A stretch of DNA of 64,000 nucleotides from Fusibacter_C sp942493125. Lineage in GTDB: Bacteria; Bacillota; Clostridia; Peptostreptococcales; Acidaminobacteraceae. Positions 8,593 to 16,837 of this stretch are shown here, piece after piece. Location: assembly GCA_942493125.1 (NCBI GenBank), contig OW818667.1, positions 3,348,001-3,412,000 of the forward strand. The letters run 5' to 3'. A model generated the notes under the pieces. That model ran no database searches. It saw only the letters and a list, made by a program, of their open reading frames with translations, and had not been told where the DNA came from. Positions within the stretch are counted from its first letter, which is position 1, and the number at the start of each line of letters is the position of its first letter. The position numbers were made by a program, and so were the translations under genes.

Positions 8593-9222
8593 ATGATGAA
8601 CAAACCTGTGGTTATTGGGGTATCTGGTGGTACAGGATCAGGTAAAAGTACTGTTGCAAAGGCTATTTTCAAATCATTGCCAGATGAGAACATCTTGATC
8701 ATCGAGCAAGATGCCTATTATAAGGATCAAAGTAATTTAACCTATGATGAACGTGTCAAGACGAATTATGACCATCCTCTTGCGTTCGATACGGATTTGC
8801 TCATCGAGCATGTAAAACAATTATGTGAACACAAATGCATTGAGAAGCCAATCTACAATTTCTCGATTCATAATAGAGAAGAAAAAACCGTGAACGTCCA
8901 GCCGAAAGAGATTATCATCATTGAAGGCATCATGATACTCGAGGACGCCAGATTAAGAAATCTAATGGATATCAAAATATTTGTGGATACGGATGCCGAT
9001 GTGCGCATCATCAGACGCATCACACGTGATATCAATGAAAGAGGTAGAACGCTTGAATCGGTCATCGAGCAGTATTTGACAACGGTCAAGCCCGCACATG
9101 AGCAGTTCATTGAACCAACAAAAAAATATGCGGATATCATCATACCAGAAGGTGGCTACAACAAAGTCGCCATCGACATCATGACCACTAAAGTGATGTC
9201 GATCATCAAAGAAAAACAATAG
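8593..9222 (+). CDS. udk: Uridine kinase
   Basis: 209 residues. Phosphorylates uridine and cytidine to UMP and CMP in pyrimidine salvage. The P-loop GVSGGTGSGKST is at residues 9-20, followed by IIEQDAYYKDQ, the YDHPLAFD nucleoside-site motif, the IIIIEGIMIL Walker B region and RRITRDINERGR lid. Two ATGs lie side by side (8593, 8596) after AGGAGG at 8585-8590; the spacing fits either. udk closes the mltG-trmR-trhP cluster as in Bacillus. Confidence 0.96.
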   Translation: MMNKPVVIGVSGGTGSGKSTVAKAIFKSLPDENILIIEQDAYYKDQSNLTYDERVKTNYDHPLAFDTDLLIEHVKQLCEHKCIEKPIYNFSIHNREEKTVNVQPKEIIIIEGIMILEDARLRNLMDIKIFVDTDADVRIIRRITRDINERGRTLESVIEQYLTTVKPAHEQFIEPTKKYADIIIPEGGYNKVAIDIMTTKVMSIIKEKQ

Positions 9223-9232
9223 AGGAGCCATT

Positions 9233-9700
9233 ATGCCTTATCAAATTGATGAACAAATAGTAGAAATTGGCGCGACGAAACACATCGCCTTGGTAGCTCA
9301 TGATTCGCGAAAAGGTGATATGATTGAGTGGTGCAGGACACATAAAGAACAACTCAACATGCATTTTCTATTTGGTACAGGCACGACGGCAAAGTTGATT
9401 TCCGAATCTCTTTCATTGCCAATTAAAGCGCTCAAAAGTGGTCCGCTTGGTGGTGACCAACAGATAGGTAGCAAAATCGTAGAAGGCGAAATCGATTTTA
9501 TGATATTCTTTTGGGATCCGATGAGTCTTCATCCACATGATCCAGATGTAAAGGCACTGCTCAGGATTGCAACGCTTTACAACATTCCTATAGCGACAAA
9601 TCGTTCTACCGCTGACTTCCTGTTGACAAGTCCCTTCATGACACAAAGTTATCCACGGGCGATTATCAACTTTGACAGCTACCTTAAACGAGATATTTAG
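9233..9700 (+). CDS. mgsA: Methylglyoxal synthase
   Basis: 155 residues. Converts dihydroxyacetone phosphate to methylglyoxal and phosphate, a bypass of lower glycolysis that relieves phosphosugar accumulation. Conserved blocks are ALVAHDSRKGDM near the N terminus, LFGTGTTAKLI (phosphate binding), SGPLGGDQQIG with the catalytic Asp at residue 75, and FFWDPMSLHPHDPDVKALLR. The gene starts 10 bases after udk with GAGGAG as ribosome site and is probably in the same transcript. Confidence 0.95.
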   Translation: MPYQIDEQIVEIGATKHIALVAHDSRKGDMIEWCRTHKEQLNMHFLFGTGTTAKLISESLSLPIKALKSGPLGGDQQIGSKIVEGEIDFMIFFWDPMSLHPHDPDVKALLRIATLYNIPIATNRSTADFLLTSPFMTQSYPRAIINFDSYLKRDI

Positions 9701-9738
9701 GCGTTATTCAAATTATATATAATAAATGAGGTGAGGCT

Positions 9739-10818
9739 TTGCGCCACGACTATTTTATTAAAGAAGCAATTGAACTAAACGCATCCGATATTCACATCGC
9801 GCCAAACGCTAAGCCGATGATGCGTATCAATGGTGTGCTTCAAGTGTTTGAAGACAGTGACGTGCTTTCGCATGAAGACGTAAATGTAGGGGTTAAAACC
9901 CTTTGCGATGCAAATCAACTCGAGTCGCTCAACAGAACTGGAGAACTGAACTTCAGCTTTTCGATTCCAGACCATGGACGTTTTAGAGTTAATATCGTGA
10001 AACAACGTGGAACGTATAGTATTTCCATCAGAATTTTAAAGTTGCTCATTCCATCTAAAGAAACACTTGGCTTGCCAAGCGTTCTGTTTGAAATGGCTTC
10101 GCAAAGCAGAGGCCTTATGATCGTCTGTGGTGCATCAGGCTCAGGACGTTCAACGACCATGGCTGCAATCCTACAACATCTCAATGAAACTCAAAAGTTC
10201 AACATCATTACGGTTGAATCGCCGATTGAATATTTGTTCAAGCACAATCAATCGTTACTCGTACAACGCGATGTTGGCACTGATTGCGATTCGATCTACG
10301 AAGGCGTCAAGAGCATCATGCGCCACGATCCAGATGTCGTCATGATTTCAGATATCTCAGATGAGTCCGTTATGGAACTTGCACTGCAGATTGCTGAATC
10401 GGGGAGACTTGTAATCGCAGGTTTGTCATCGATCAATGCCGTAACCTCGATAGAATCTATCATCGCGTCGGCGCTACCGACTCGTGTAGAAAATAGAAAG
10501 CTCAAGCTGGCTTCCAATTTACTTGCAATCATCGCACAGCAGCTCGTACCAAGTAAACGCGACGATGCAAGACTCTTGGTATACGAGTTGTTACTGCCAA
10601 ATGCCGCCATAAGATCACATATATTGTCAGGTACGTTTACAGAACTTCGCAACACGCTCAATGTCGGCAAGAAGCAAGGTATGATGAGTATGGATGCCAA
10701 TCTGTTTGACAAATATTGCGCAGGTGAGATCACGCAAGAAACCCTATACAAATTTTGCCTCGACACGGAATACGTAAAACGCCTTGAGAAAACCGGCATG
10801 CGAGGTGAGAGTCAATGA
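9739..10818 (+). CDS. PilT/GspE-like ATPase with altered Walker A and His box (orphan)
   Basis: 359 residues, TTG start after GAGGTGAGG. The overall order matches PilT twitching ATPases: an N-terminal domain with NASDIHIAPNAKPMMRINGV, a nucleotide-binding domain and a C-terminal helical part. Key residues differ. Walker A reads GASGSGRST, so the phosphate-binding Lys is Arg137. The region equivalent to PilT's DPDVILVGEMRD reads DPDVVMISDISD, and the TLHT His box reads GLSS. It may therefore hydrolyse ATP poorly or not at all. No other pilus or secretion gene lies nearby. It overlaps aroK by 4 bases. Could be a relic of a pilus locus or a repurposed regulator. Confidence 0.75.
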   Translation: MRHDYFIKEAIELNASDIHIAPNAKPMMRINGVLQVFEDSDVLSHEDVNVGVKTLCDANQLESLNRTGELNFSFSIPDHGRFRVNIVKQRGTYSISIRILKLLIPSKETLGLPSVLFEMASQSRGLMIVCGASGSGRSTTMAAILQHLNETQKFNIITVESPIEYLFKHNQSLLVQRDVGTDCDSIYEGVKSIMRHDPDVVMISDISDESVMELALQIAESGRLVIAGLSSINAVTSIESIIASALPTRVENRKLKLASNLLAIIAQQLVPSKRDDARLLVYELLLPNAAIRSHILSGTFTELRNTLNVGKKQGMMSMDANLFDKYCAGEITQETLYKFCLDTEYVKRLEKTGMRGESQ

Positions 10819-11312
10819 ACGCGATCATCTTGATAGGCATGATGGGGTCTGGTAAATCTTCTGTGGGCAATCTGTTGGCAGAGCGTTTACAATATAAGCT
10901 CATCGATACAGATCATATTATAGAAGAGACACAAGGCTTATCAATCACGCGTATCTTTGATGCACATGGCGAATCTAAGTTTCGAGAACTCGAAGAAAAT
11001 GTCATCGATAAAATATCAAAACTTACAAATGTCGTCGTTTCAACCGGTGGTGGCATCATCTTAAATCCCATCAACACGATGCGCCTAAAAGAAATGGGGA
11101 CGGTGATTTACTTAAAAGCTTCCTTGATGCAACTTGAGGCAAATTTAAGTGATACACCTGACAATAGACCGCTATTAAAAACGCATACTTTGGCTGTTTT
11201 ATTAAAAGTTCGAGAGTCACTGTACACAAACGCGGCACATTATTGTATCGATATTGACGGTAAGACTATTGAGGAAATCACATCCGAAATATTAAAAATT
11301 CAACGACTCTAA
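10815..11312 (+). CDS. aroK: Shikimate kinase
   Basis: 165 residues. Phosphorylates shikimate at O3 in the chorismate pathway. P-loop GMMGSGKSSVG at residues 8-18, IDTDHIIEE with the shikimate-binding Asp, FRELEENVI (Arg binding), STGGGIIL (glycine-rich shikimate loop) and the lid Arg in DNRPLL are all visible. The start overlaps the PilT-like gene by ATGA. efp follows after 124 bases with its own promoter, a common aroK-efp arrangement in Firmicutes. Confidence 0.95.
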   Translation: MNAIILIGMMGSGKSSVGNLLAERLQYKLIDTDHIIEETQGLSITRIFDAHGESKFRELEENVIDKISKLTNVVVSTGGGIILNPINTMRLKEMGTVIYLKASLMQLEANLSDTPDNRPLLKTHTLAVLLKVRESLYTNAAHYCIDIDGKTIEEITSEILKIQRL

Positions 11313-11363
11313 AGACATTGCACTCAAGAGTTACATCTGTTAGAATCTTAGTATGGAGATTTC

Positions 11364-11393
11364 TTGACAATCGATAAAGATTAAAGCTATAAT
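11364..11393 (+). promoter_or_regulatory. Strong sigma-A promoter for efp
   Basis: Perfect consensus hexamers: TTGACA at 11364-11369 and TATAAT at 11388-11393, 18 bases apart. Transcription would start near 11400, leaving a leader of about 37 bases. This is the best vegetative promoter in the window. Confidence 0.85.
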
Positions 11394-11436
11394 AGGGATT
11401 GGTCCGAGTTTGAATTAATATTTTGGAGGTTTTATA

Positions 11437-11994
11437 ATGATAGCTGCAAGTGATTTTAGAAAAGGTGTTACATTTGAAATAAACAACGAGCCTTTTGTTA
11501 TTATTGATTTTCAACACGTTAAACCTGGTAAAGGTGCTGCGTTCGTAAGAACAAAATACAAAAGCTTAATCAACGGAACGATCAGAGATCAGGCTTTCAA
11601 CCCATCTGAAAAATTCCCAAGAGCTCATATTGAGACTAAAGAGATGCAATACTTGTACAAAGAAGGCGATTTGTATTATTTCATGGACAATGAAACGTAT
11701 GACCAAATTCCATTGTCTGCTGAGCAAGTAGAAGATGCAATTCTTTACATCAAAGAAAATGATAATGCGACACTTAAATTCTACAAAGGCAAATGCTTCC
11801 TTGTAGAGCCACCAAACTTTGTTATATTGCTTGTTACGGAGTCAGAGCCAGGCGTTAAAGGCGATACCGCAACAAACTCAACTAAAAAAGCTGTCGTAGA
11901 AACAGGCGCAGAAATTCAAGTGCCAGGTTTCGTAAACGAAGGCGATAAAATCAAGATTGATACGCGTACGGGCGAGTATTTATCAAGAGCTTAA
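11437..11994 (+). CDS. efp: Elongation factor P
   Basis: 185 residues, three OB-like domains. Binds between the P and E sites of the ribosome and relieves stalling at polyproline stretches. The N-terminal domain has KPGKGAAF with Lys32 at the tip that is modified in many bacteria; no modifying enzyme gene is seen next to it. The C-terminal signature region TNSTKKAVVETGAEIQVPGFV is typical. Ribosome site TTGGAGG, own consensus promoter upstream. Confidence 0.98.
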   Translation: MIAASDFRKGVTFEINNEPFVIIDFQHVKPGKGAAFVRTKYKSLINGTIRDQAFNPSEKFPRAHIETKEMQYLYKEGDLYYFMDNETYDQIPLSAEQVEDAILYIKENDNATLKFYKGKCFLVEPPNFVILLVTESEPGVKGDTATNSTKKAVVETGAEIQVPGFVNEGDKIKIDTRTGEYLSRA

Positions 11995-12064
11995 TTTGTT
12001 TAAATTTGCCGTGCATTTGCAGGGCGATTTAATATAAAAAATACCCACTAAAGGAGGGATTCAC

Positions 12065-12517
12065 ATGAGCTATATGCATGAAAAAGTGGCTTATCTTCAA
12101 GGATTGGCTGAGGGCATGGAAATTAGTAACGACTCGAAAGAGGGTAAGTTATTGCTTCAAATCATCGACGTACTTGGTGACTTCGCAGATGAAGTTGACG
12201 CCGTTTACGATGAGCTCGACGATCTCAACGATGCAGTAGTAGAACTTGACGACTATATCGAAACAATTGATGAAGACCTTGCTGATCTAGAAGACGACGT
12301 TTACGAAAATGACGAAGACGAAGACTTTGACGATGAAGATGAGGACGATTTCGAAGAAGTTGAGTGTCCTGATTGTGGGGAAACTATCTTTGTAGATGGA
12401 AAGCTGATTGATAAGGGCGAAGACATAGAGTGTCCGAATTGCGGCGTCATCATCGAGTTTTCAGATGAATGCGATTGCTGTGATGAAGAAGGTTGCGATT
12501 GCGACTGTGAGAAATAA
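12065..12517 (+). CDS. Acidic coiled-coil protein with two zinc-ribbon CxxC pairs (CD1247 N-terminal-like family)
   Basis: 150 residues, function unknown. Residues 1-35 (VAYLQGLAEGMEI and SKEGKLLLQIIDVLGDFAD) match a clostridial family seen next to efp. Residues 40-98 are strongly acidic and probably coiled-coil. Two CxxC knuckles, C101/C104 and C123/C126, resemble a zinc ribbon. The last 15 residues add six cysteines (C136, C138, C139, C144, C146, C148), which could bind further metal. In Bacillus the space between efp and the asp23-like gene holds the spoIIIA operon; here only this gene is present. Strong AAAGGAGGG ribosome site and a terminator right after it. Confidence 0.8.
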   Translation: MSYMHEKVAYLQGLAEGMEISNDSKEGKLLLQIIDVLGDFADEVDAVYDELDDLNDAVVELDDYIETIDEDLADLEDDVYENDEDEDFDDEDEDDFEEVECPDCGETIFVDGKLIDKGEDIECPNCGVIIEFSDECDCCDEEGCDCDCEK

Positions 12518-12538
12518 GCAATAAAGAGTAATTGTTGA

Positions 12539-12576
12539 CCCTATCATGGGAAACCGTGATAGGGTTTTGCTTTTCA
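12539..12576 (+). terminator. Intrinsic terminator after the efp unit
   Basis: An 11-bp stem (12539-12549 with 12554-12564, one T-G wobble) is closed by a GAAA tetraloop and followed by TTTTGCTTTT. It separates the efp operon from asp23. Confidence 0.85.
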
Positions 12577-12584
12577 CGTTTTAT

Positions 12585-12613
12585 TTGTATTGAATAGGCA
12601 TATTTGCTATAAT
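12585..12613 (+). promoter_or_regulatory. Promoter for asp23-nusB operon
   Basis: TTGTAT (12585-12590), 17-base spacer, TATAAT (12608-12613) preceded by TGC, giving an extended -10. Transcription would start near 12620, about 26 bases before asp23. Confidence 0.7.
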
Positions 12614-12645
12614 ATCAATATAGCTTTAAATTAAGGAGGCCCTAT

Positions 12646-13017
12646 ATGGCTGAAAATATGACGATTAACGCATCGAATCATGGTAAAGTAAATATTGCGG
12701 ATGATGTAATCGGTGTTATTGGATCGATTGCGGCTGCTGAAATAGAAGGTGTCAAATCGCTAAGTGGTACTTTTTCCGAAGAAATCATGTCTGTCATGGG
12801 GAAAAAGAGTTTTAATAAAGGTGTTAGAGTAGAGATGGAAAATGACGTCATTTTAATCGAACTCAGTGTGATCGTCGATTATGGCACGAAGATTCATGAA
12901 ATTGCGAAGCAAGTTCAGGAAAATGTGAAAGTTGCGATTGAGTCGATGACTGGATTTAAAGTGTCTGCTGTCAATGTATTCGTTGAAGGCATCAACACCA
13001 AAGTCGATGGAAAATAG
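12646..13017 (+). CDS. Asp23/Gls24 family envelope stress protein (YqhY-like)
   Basis: 123 residues. Members are small, abundant cytoplasmic proteins; Staphylococcus Asp23 lines the membrane, and Bacillus YqhY is linked to lipid synthesis regulation through acetyl-CoA carboxylase. The pattern NIADDVIGVIGSIAAAEIEGVKSL, then VEMENDVILIELSVIVDYG and IHEIAKQVQENVKVAIESMTG, is diagnostic (quoted here by parts). Position just before nusB matches Bacillus yqhY-nusB. Ribosome site AAGGAGG. Confidence 0.92.
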   Translation: MAENMTINASNHGKVNIADDVIGVIGSIAAAEIEGVKSLSGTFSEEIMSVMGKKSFNKGVRVEMENDVILIELSVIVDYGTKIHEIAKQVQENVKVAIESMTGFKVSAVNVFVEGINTKVDGK

Positions 13018-13033
13018 TACGCACGTTAGAAAA

Positions 13034-13061
13034 GACTGGCTTCTTTGAAGTTAGTCATTTT
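13034..13061 (+). terminator. Weak hairpin with T tract between asp23 and nusB
   Basis: A 10-bp stem (13034-13043 with 13047-13056, two G-T wobbles), loop TTT, followed by ATTTT. The tail is short, so it would at most attenuate read-through into nusB, or serve as a processing site. Confidence 0.4.
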
Positions 13062-13078
13062 CATGTTAGGGAGGGTTC

Positions 13079-13465
13079 ATGAACCGCATTAGGAGCCGAG
13101 AAGTAACCATGGAGATCATCTATCAGATGGAGATCCAAAAAGAATACGATATTCAAAAATTTCTTTCACATTATGACGAAATTTTGGATGCTGCTTACAT
13201 CAAAAAGACATTAGAGCTTTGGATCGCCAATAAAGATGAAATCGAAGCAAAAATTCTTGAGCACCTTCAAGGGTGGAAACTTGATCGTCTCGCTAAGATC
13301 GACTTGTCGATTTTGAGATTGGGTATCACAGAAATTCTCTATGATGAAAGCATACCAGTCAAGGTAAGCATAAACGAAGCGGTGAATCTCGCTAAGAAAT
13401 ATGTCGACGAGAAATCTGGCAAATTCATAAACGGTGTTTTAAGCCACTTTGCCGATAAGGAATAA
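13079..13465 (+). CDS. nusB: Transcription antitermination factor NusB
   Basis: 128 residues, all-helical RNA-binding protein that with NusE (S10) binds boxA and supports rRNA antitermination. The N-terminal RSREVTMEIIYQMEIQ and C-terminal LDRLAKIDLSILRLGITEILY and NEAVNLAKKYVDEKSGKFINGVL blocks are the family signatures (shown in part). The ATG at 13079 follows GGGAGG by 6 bases. In Bacillus folD stands between nusB and xseA; here a TsaD paralogue occupies that place. Confidence 0.95.
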   Translation: MNRIRSREVTMEIIYQMEIQKEYDIQKFLSHYDEILDAAYIKKTLELWIANKDEIEAKILEHLQGWKLDRLAKIDLSILRLGITEILYDESIPVKVSINEAVNLAKKYVDEKSGKFINGVLSHFADKE

Positions 13466-13470
13466 ATCTT

Positions 13471-14406
13471 ATGATCCTTGCAGTTGATACAAGTTGTTAC
13501 ACGACCTCGATGATCGTCATTGCGTATGACTCCGGTCAAATTTTGTTTGAACTGAATAAGAATCTCGCTGTAAAGCCCGGGGAACGCGGTCTGCGTCAAT
13601 CTGAGGGCTTTTTTCAGCATGTACACCAGCTCACCGCGTCATTTGACGCACTCAGTCGAGCAGTAGACGTTAAGAAAATTAGGGCGATAGCAGTCTCTAG
13701 CCGCCCCAGACCACTTGAAAACTCGTATATGCCAGTGTTTCATGCTGGTCTTTTGTTTTGTACTAACATTGCTAACGCACTAGGCGTTCCACTTGGTATG
13801 TACTCCCACCAAGAGGGGCATTTAATGGCGGCGATAAGAACCTCTGGACTCAGTATGTGCCCAGAGTTGTTTTATGGCTTGCATTTATCCGGTGGTACGA
13901 CTGAAATATTGAAGGTGAAGACACTTGACGACGGTTTTGAAGAAACGCTCGTTGGAGGCACACTGGATCTTAATTTCGGTCAGCTCATCGATAGAATTGG
14001 TGTTAAACTCGGCTTGCCCTTTCCATGTGGCAAAGAGATGGATGCGCTCGCCAAATTGGAACCGCATGATGATGCCTTTAAGATGAAACTTAAAACAGAT
14101 TTAACCTTTAATCTGTCTGGACTTGAAAATAAATATGTGCAGCTCATAGAAACGCATTCTGCTTCCTATATCTGTACACATATTTTTAATACGATTGCCG
14201 ATATACTCATACAGCTTATAAAACCATTGCCATCCGATTTTCCTATTGTTTTGTCAGGTGGTGTGGCTTCAAATTCACTGATTTGCAGCCTCTTGGAGCG
14301 AAAGCTCAAAGACAAGACACTCTATTTTGCAAAGCCAGAATATGCGAGAGACAATGCACTAGGCATCGCTGAACTCTATAGGCGCAAGATGAAAAAGGAG
14401 CTTTGA
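13471..14406 (+). CDS. Second TsaD/Kae1-family ATPase-like protein (O-sialoglycoprotein endopeptidase family)
   Basis: 311 residues of the ASKHA/Kae1 fold. AVDTSCYTTS is the N-terminal phosphate-1 motif, HQEGH (H113, H117) the metal-binding HxxxH, LHLSGGTTE the phosphate-2 loop and VLSGGVASN the adenosine motif. Canonical TsaD makes t6A at tRNA position 37 with TsaB and TsaE. The N-terminal GERGLRQSEGFFQHVHQL departs from canonical TsaD, and no tsaB or tsaE is nearby, so this looks like the clostridial paralogue of unknown role rather than TsaD itself. The canonical gene should be elsewhere. It starts 5 bases after nusB. Confidence 0.8.
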   Translation: MILAVDTSCYTTSMIVIAYDSGQILFELNKNLAVKPGERGLRQSEGFFQHVHQLTASFDALSRAVDVKKIRAIAVSSRPRPLENSYMPVFHAGLLFCTNIANALGVPLGMYSHQEGHLMAAIRTSGLSMCPELFYGLHLSGGTTEILKVKTLDDGFEETLVGGTLDLNFGQLIDRIGVKLGLPFPCGKEMDALAKLEPHDDAFKMKLKTDLTFNLSGLENKYVQLIETHSASYICTHIFNTIADILIQLIKPLPSDFPIVLSGGVASNSLICSLLERKLKDKTLYFAKPEYARDNALGIAELYRRKMKKEL

Positions 14407-14407
14407 T

Positions 14408-15625
14408 ATGTTGAAAATGAAGTCTTTTACAGTAACGGAGATCACGCGATATATCAAACGCATTTTGAACTCTGATCCAATCATAAACCAGGTCATCGTA
14501 GAAGGTGAGATCTCAAACTTCACGAGACATTCAAGTGGCCATGCTTATTTCACACTAAAAGACGATCAGAGCAAACTCGCATGTGTCATGTTTTCGCAGT
14601 ACTTGGAAACTTTAAATTTCATCCCTAAAAATGGCGACCGCGTTCATGCGAAAGGTCAAATTACGATTTATGAACGCGATGGACGTTATCAGCTGGGCGT
14701 CGTATCTCTTGAGAATATTGGACTTGGAGCCCTACATATACAGTTTGAAGCCCTGAAAGCGAAACTGGAGAAACGTGGTCTTTTCGATGCACAGCACAAA
14801 AAGGCATTGCCGACGCTACCTCAAAAGATCGGTATTATCACATCGCCAACGGGTGCAGCCATTCAAGATATCATAGCAGTGGCAAATAGAAGGCTCAATT
14901 TTTCTGAACTTTTGATCTATCCAGTCCGCGTACAAGGTGAGTTTTCTAAGGATGAAATTTGCAAAGGGATCTCATATTTCAACGAGCGAGATGACATCGA
15001 CCTCATCATATTGGCACGTGGCGGCGGTTCTATCGAAGAGTTATGGTCATTTAATGAAGAAGTAGTCGCAGAGGCGATTTATGCTTCAAAGATCCCAATT
15101 ATTTCTGGTATTGGACATGAGACGGACACGACCATCAGCGATTTTGTCGCAGACAGGCGTGCTGCAACACCTTCAGCAGCCGCGGAAATAGCTATCAAAT
15201 CCAAAACGGAACTGACGCTGGAACTCAACAAATCCATTCAGCGACTATCCATACAGATTAGAAGAAGGGTTGAACTTGAAAAATCAAAAATCCAGCGTTA
15301 TGAACCGAATCAGCTTGCCAGTAAAATCAGCAACACACTTCAAAGAAATGCACGTTCATTGGCACATCAAGAGGAAGTATTCATACAAAAAGTCGATAAA
15401 AGAATCAAGATGTCACGTGAACGTTTAAACGTCGCAGGTGCAAAGCTCGATTCACTGAGTCCATTTGGCGTCATGAGACGTGGTTATGGTATTATTACAA
15501 AAGAAGATTTACTTGTAACGCGCATTGATCAAGTGGCTATAAATGACACCATTCAAATCAGATTAACCGATGGTAGGTTAGATGCAAGCATCCAATCGGT
15601 TGTGCCAATTAAATCAGATTATTAA
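14408..15625 (+). CDS. xseA: Exodeoxyribonuclease VII large subunit
   Basis: 405 residues. With XseB it degrades single-stranded DNA into oligonucleotides. N-terminal OB fold with VTEITRYIKRIL and GEISNFTRHSSGHAYFTLKD, then the catalytic domain with GIITSPTGAAIQDI, ILARGGGSIEELWSFN and GIGHETDTTISDFVADRRAATPS (given in parts), and a coiled-coil tail. It starts one base after the upstream stop with AAGGAG as ribosome site. xseB follows after 63 bases that contain an inverted repeat. Confidence 0.97.
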   Translation: MLKMKSFTVTEITRYIKRILNSDPIINQVIVEGEISNFTRHSSGHAYFTLKDDQSKLACVMFSQYLETLNFIPKNGDRVHAKGQITIYERDGRYQLGVVSLENIGLGALHIQFEALKAKLEKRGLFDAQHKKALPTLPQKIGIITSPTGAAIQDIIAVANRRLNFSELLIYPVRVQGEFSKDEICKGISYFNERDDIDLIILARGGGSIEELWSFNEEVVAEAIYASKIPIISGIGHETDTTISDFVADRRAATPSAAAEIAIKSKTELTLELNKSIQRLSIQIRRRVELEKSKIQRYEPNQLASKISNTLQRNARSLAHQEEVFIQKVDKRIKMSRERLNVAGAKLDSLSPFGVMRRGYGIITKEDLLVTRIDQVAINDTIQIRLTDGRLDASIQSVVPIKSDY

Positions 15626-15637
15626 ATGAAGAAATTG

Positions 15638-15672
15638 CATAATTCCAATTTTAAGAAGTTTCTTAAATTATG
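15638..15672. repeat. Inverted repeat between xseA and xseB
   Basis: Inner perfect arms TTTAAGAA (15650-15657) and TTCTTAAA (15660-15667) around GT, with outer arms CATAATT (15638-15644) and AATTATG (15666-15672). No T tract follows. It may fold in the mRNA to set XseA:XseB stoichiometry or be a protein site; the left part also contains GAAATTGCATAA, related to motifs ahead of punA, miaB and miaA. Confidence 0.5.
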
Positions 15673-15688
15673 AATTCGGAGGCGAACA

Positions 15689-15892
15689 ATGGCAGTAAAA
15701 TCAAATTTCGAAAAAAAAATGGACCGACTTGGTGAACTTTCAGTCATATTAGAACGCGGTGAAGCGCCACTTGAAGAACTATTGAAAGTTTTTGAAGAGG
15801 GCATAAAGCTGTATAGAGAATGCAACGCCATCCTTGAAACGACAGAATCAAAGATTCAAACGATTCTCTTGTCCGAGGAGGCGTCAAAATGA
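15689..15892 (+). CDS. xseB: Exodeoxyribonuclease VII small subunit
   Basis: 67 residues, helical hairpin that binds the XseA coiled coil. The pattern FEKKMDRLGELSVILERGEAPLEELLKVFEEGIKLYREC, quoted only in part here as LERGEAPLEELLKVFEEG, is the family core. Start after CGGAGG at 15677-15682. Its stop overlaps the ispA start by 4 bases (ATGA). Confidence 0.95.
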   Translation: MAVKSNFEKKMDRLGELSVILERGEAPLEELLKVFEEGIKLYRECNAILETTESKIQTILLSEEASK

Positions 15893-16806
15893 TCATGAGT
15901 TCGCAAACTGAAACTGCTTTAAAACAAATAGAGACGACATTTGTTGAAATCGTCACTGAATTTGTTGAACTCAATGCTGTTACAGGATATGATAAATCCG
16001 CAAAGACGCTGATTTCAGATGCCATGCTTTATAGCCTCAATGCTGGTGGCAAACGCATTCGACCGATGTTAGTGCTCGAGATGGCAAAAGCTTATGGTGA
16101 TATAAATGATGGTGCGATTGCATTTGCCGCAGCGATAGAGATGATTCACACCTATTCGCTGATTCACGACGATTTGCCATGTATGGACGATGATGATTTA
16201 AGACGTGGAAAACCGACGAGTCATGTCGTTTTTGGTGAGGACATCGCGGTTCTTGCAGGAGACAGTTTGCTCAATTTAGCTTCAGAAGTTATGCTGGAGA
16301 CGGTTATAAAAAACTGTGAAAATATTAATTATATGCATGCAATGCGTGAAATCTTGAAAGCCTCTGGTTCAAATGGTATGATATTAGGACAGGTCGCCGA
16401 TATAAAGTATCACGAATCAGATATTGACGTTGAGACACTTGATTTTATCAATTTTAATAAAACGGGACGATTGTTAACGGCATCGATCGTTGCTGGCGCC
16501 TATATTGGCGGTGCAGATGAAAAAGAAATCGCGTTGCTCCGCGAAATCGGCCGCGATATTGGCCTTTTGTTTCAAATCGTCGACGATGTCTTAGATGTCG
16601 TAGGTGATGCAGAAAAACTAGGGAAGCGCACGCAAATCGATACGAAAAACAACAAGAAAACCTATCCAAACCTATTGGGACTAGAAGGTACTTATCTTGC
16701 GATTCAAAGGCTTCAAACGTCATTAGAGTCTAAGATTGACGCTTTGAGTATCGAGTCGTCGTTTTTAAACTCTTTGGTAGAATTTTTGGTGAAAAGAGAT
16801 TATTAG
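15889..16806 (+). CDS. ispA: Polyprenyl synthetase, probable farnesyl diphosphate synthase
   Basis: 305 residues. Condenses isopentenyl diphosphate with allylic diphosphates. The first Asp-rich motif DDLPCMD (D94, D95, D100) with four residues between the Asp pairs is typical of bacterial short-chain synthases; RRGKPT follows, and the second motif is FQIVDDVLDVVGD. Product length (C15 or C20) cannot be read from sequence alone. Lies between xseB and dxs, the usual Firmicutes position. GAGGAG ribosome site within xseB; an ATG two codons on is an alternative. Confidence 0.93.
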   Translation: MIMSSQTETALKQIETTFVEIVTEFVELNAVTGYDKSAKTLISDAMLYSLNAGGKRIRPMLVLEMAKAYGDINDGAIAFAAAIEMIHTYSLIHDDLPCMDDDDLRRGKPTSHVVFGEDIAVLAGDSLLNLASEVMLETVIKNCENINYMHAMREILKASGSNGMILGQVADIKYHESDIDVETLDFINFNKTGRLLTASIVAGAYIGGADEKEIALLREIGRDIGLLFQIVDDVLDVVGDAEKLGKRTQIDTKNNKKTYPNLLGLEGTYLAIQRLQTSLESKIDALSIESSFLNSLVEFLVKRDY

Positions 16807-16837
16807 AATACACAAACGACGCTAAGGAGGGCATGTC

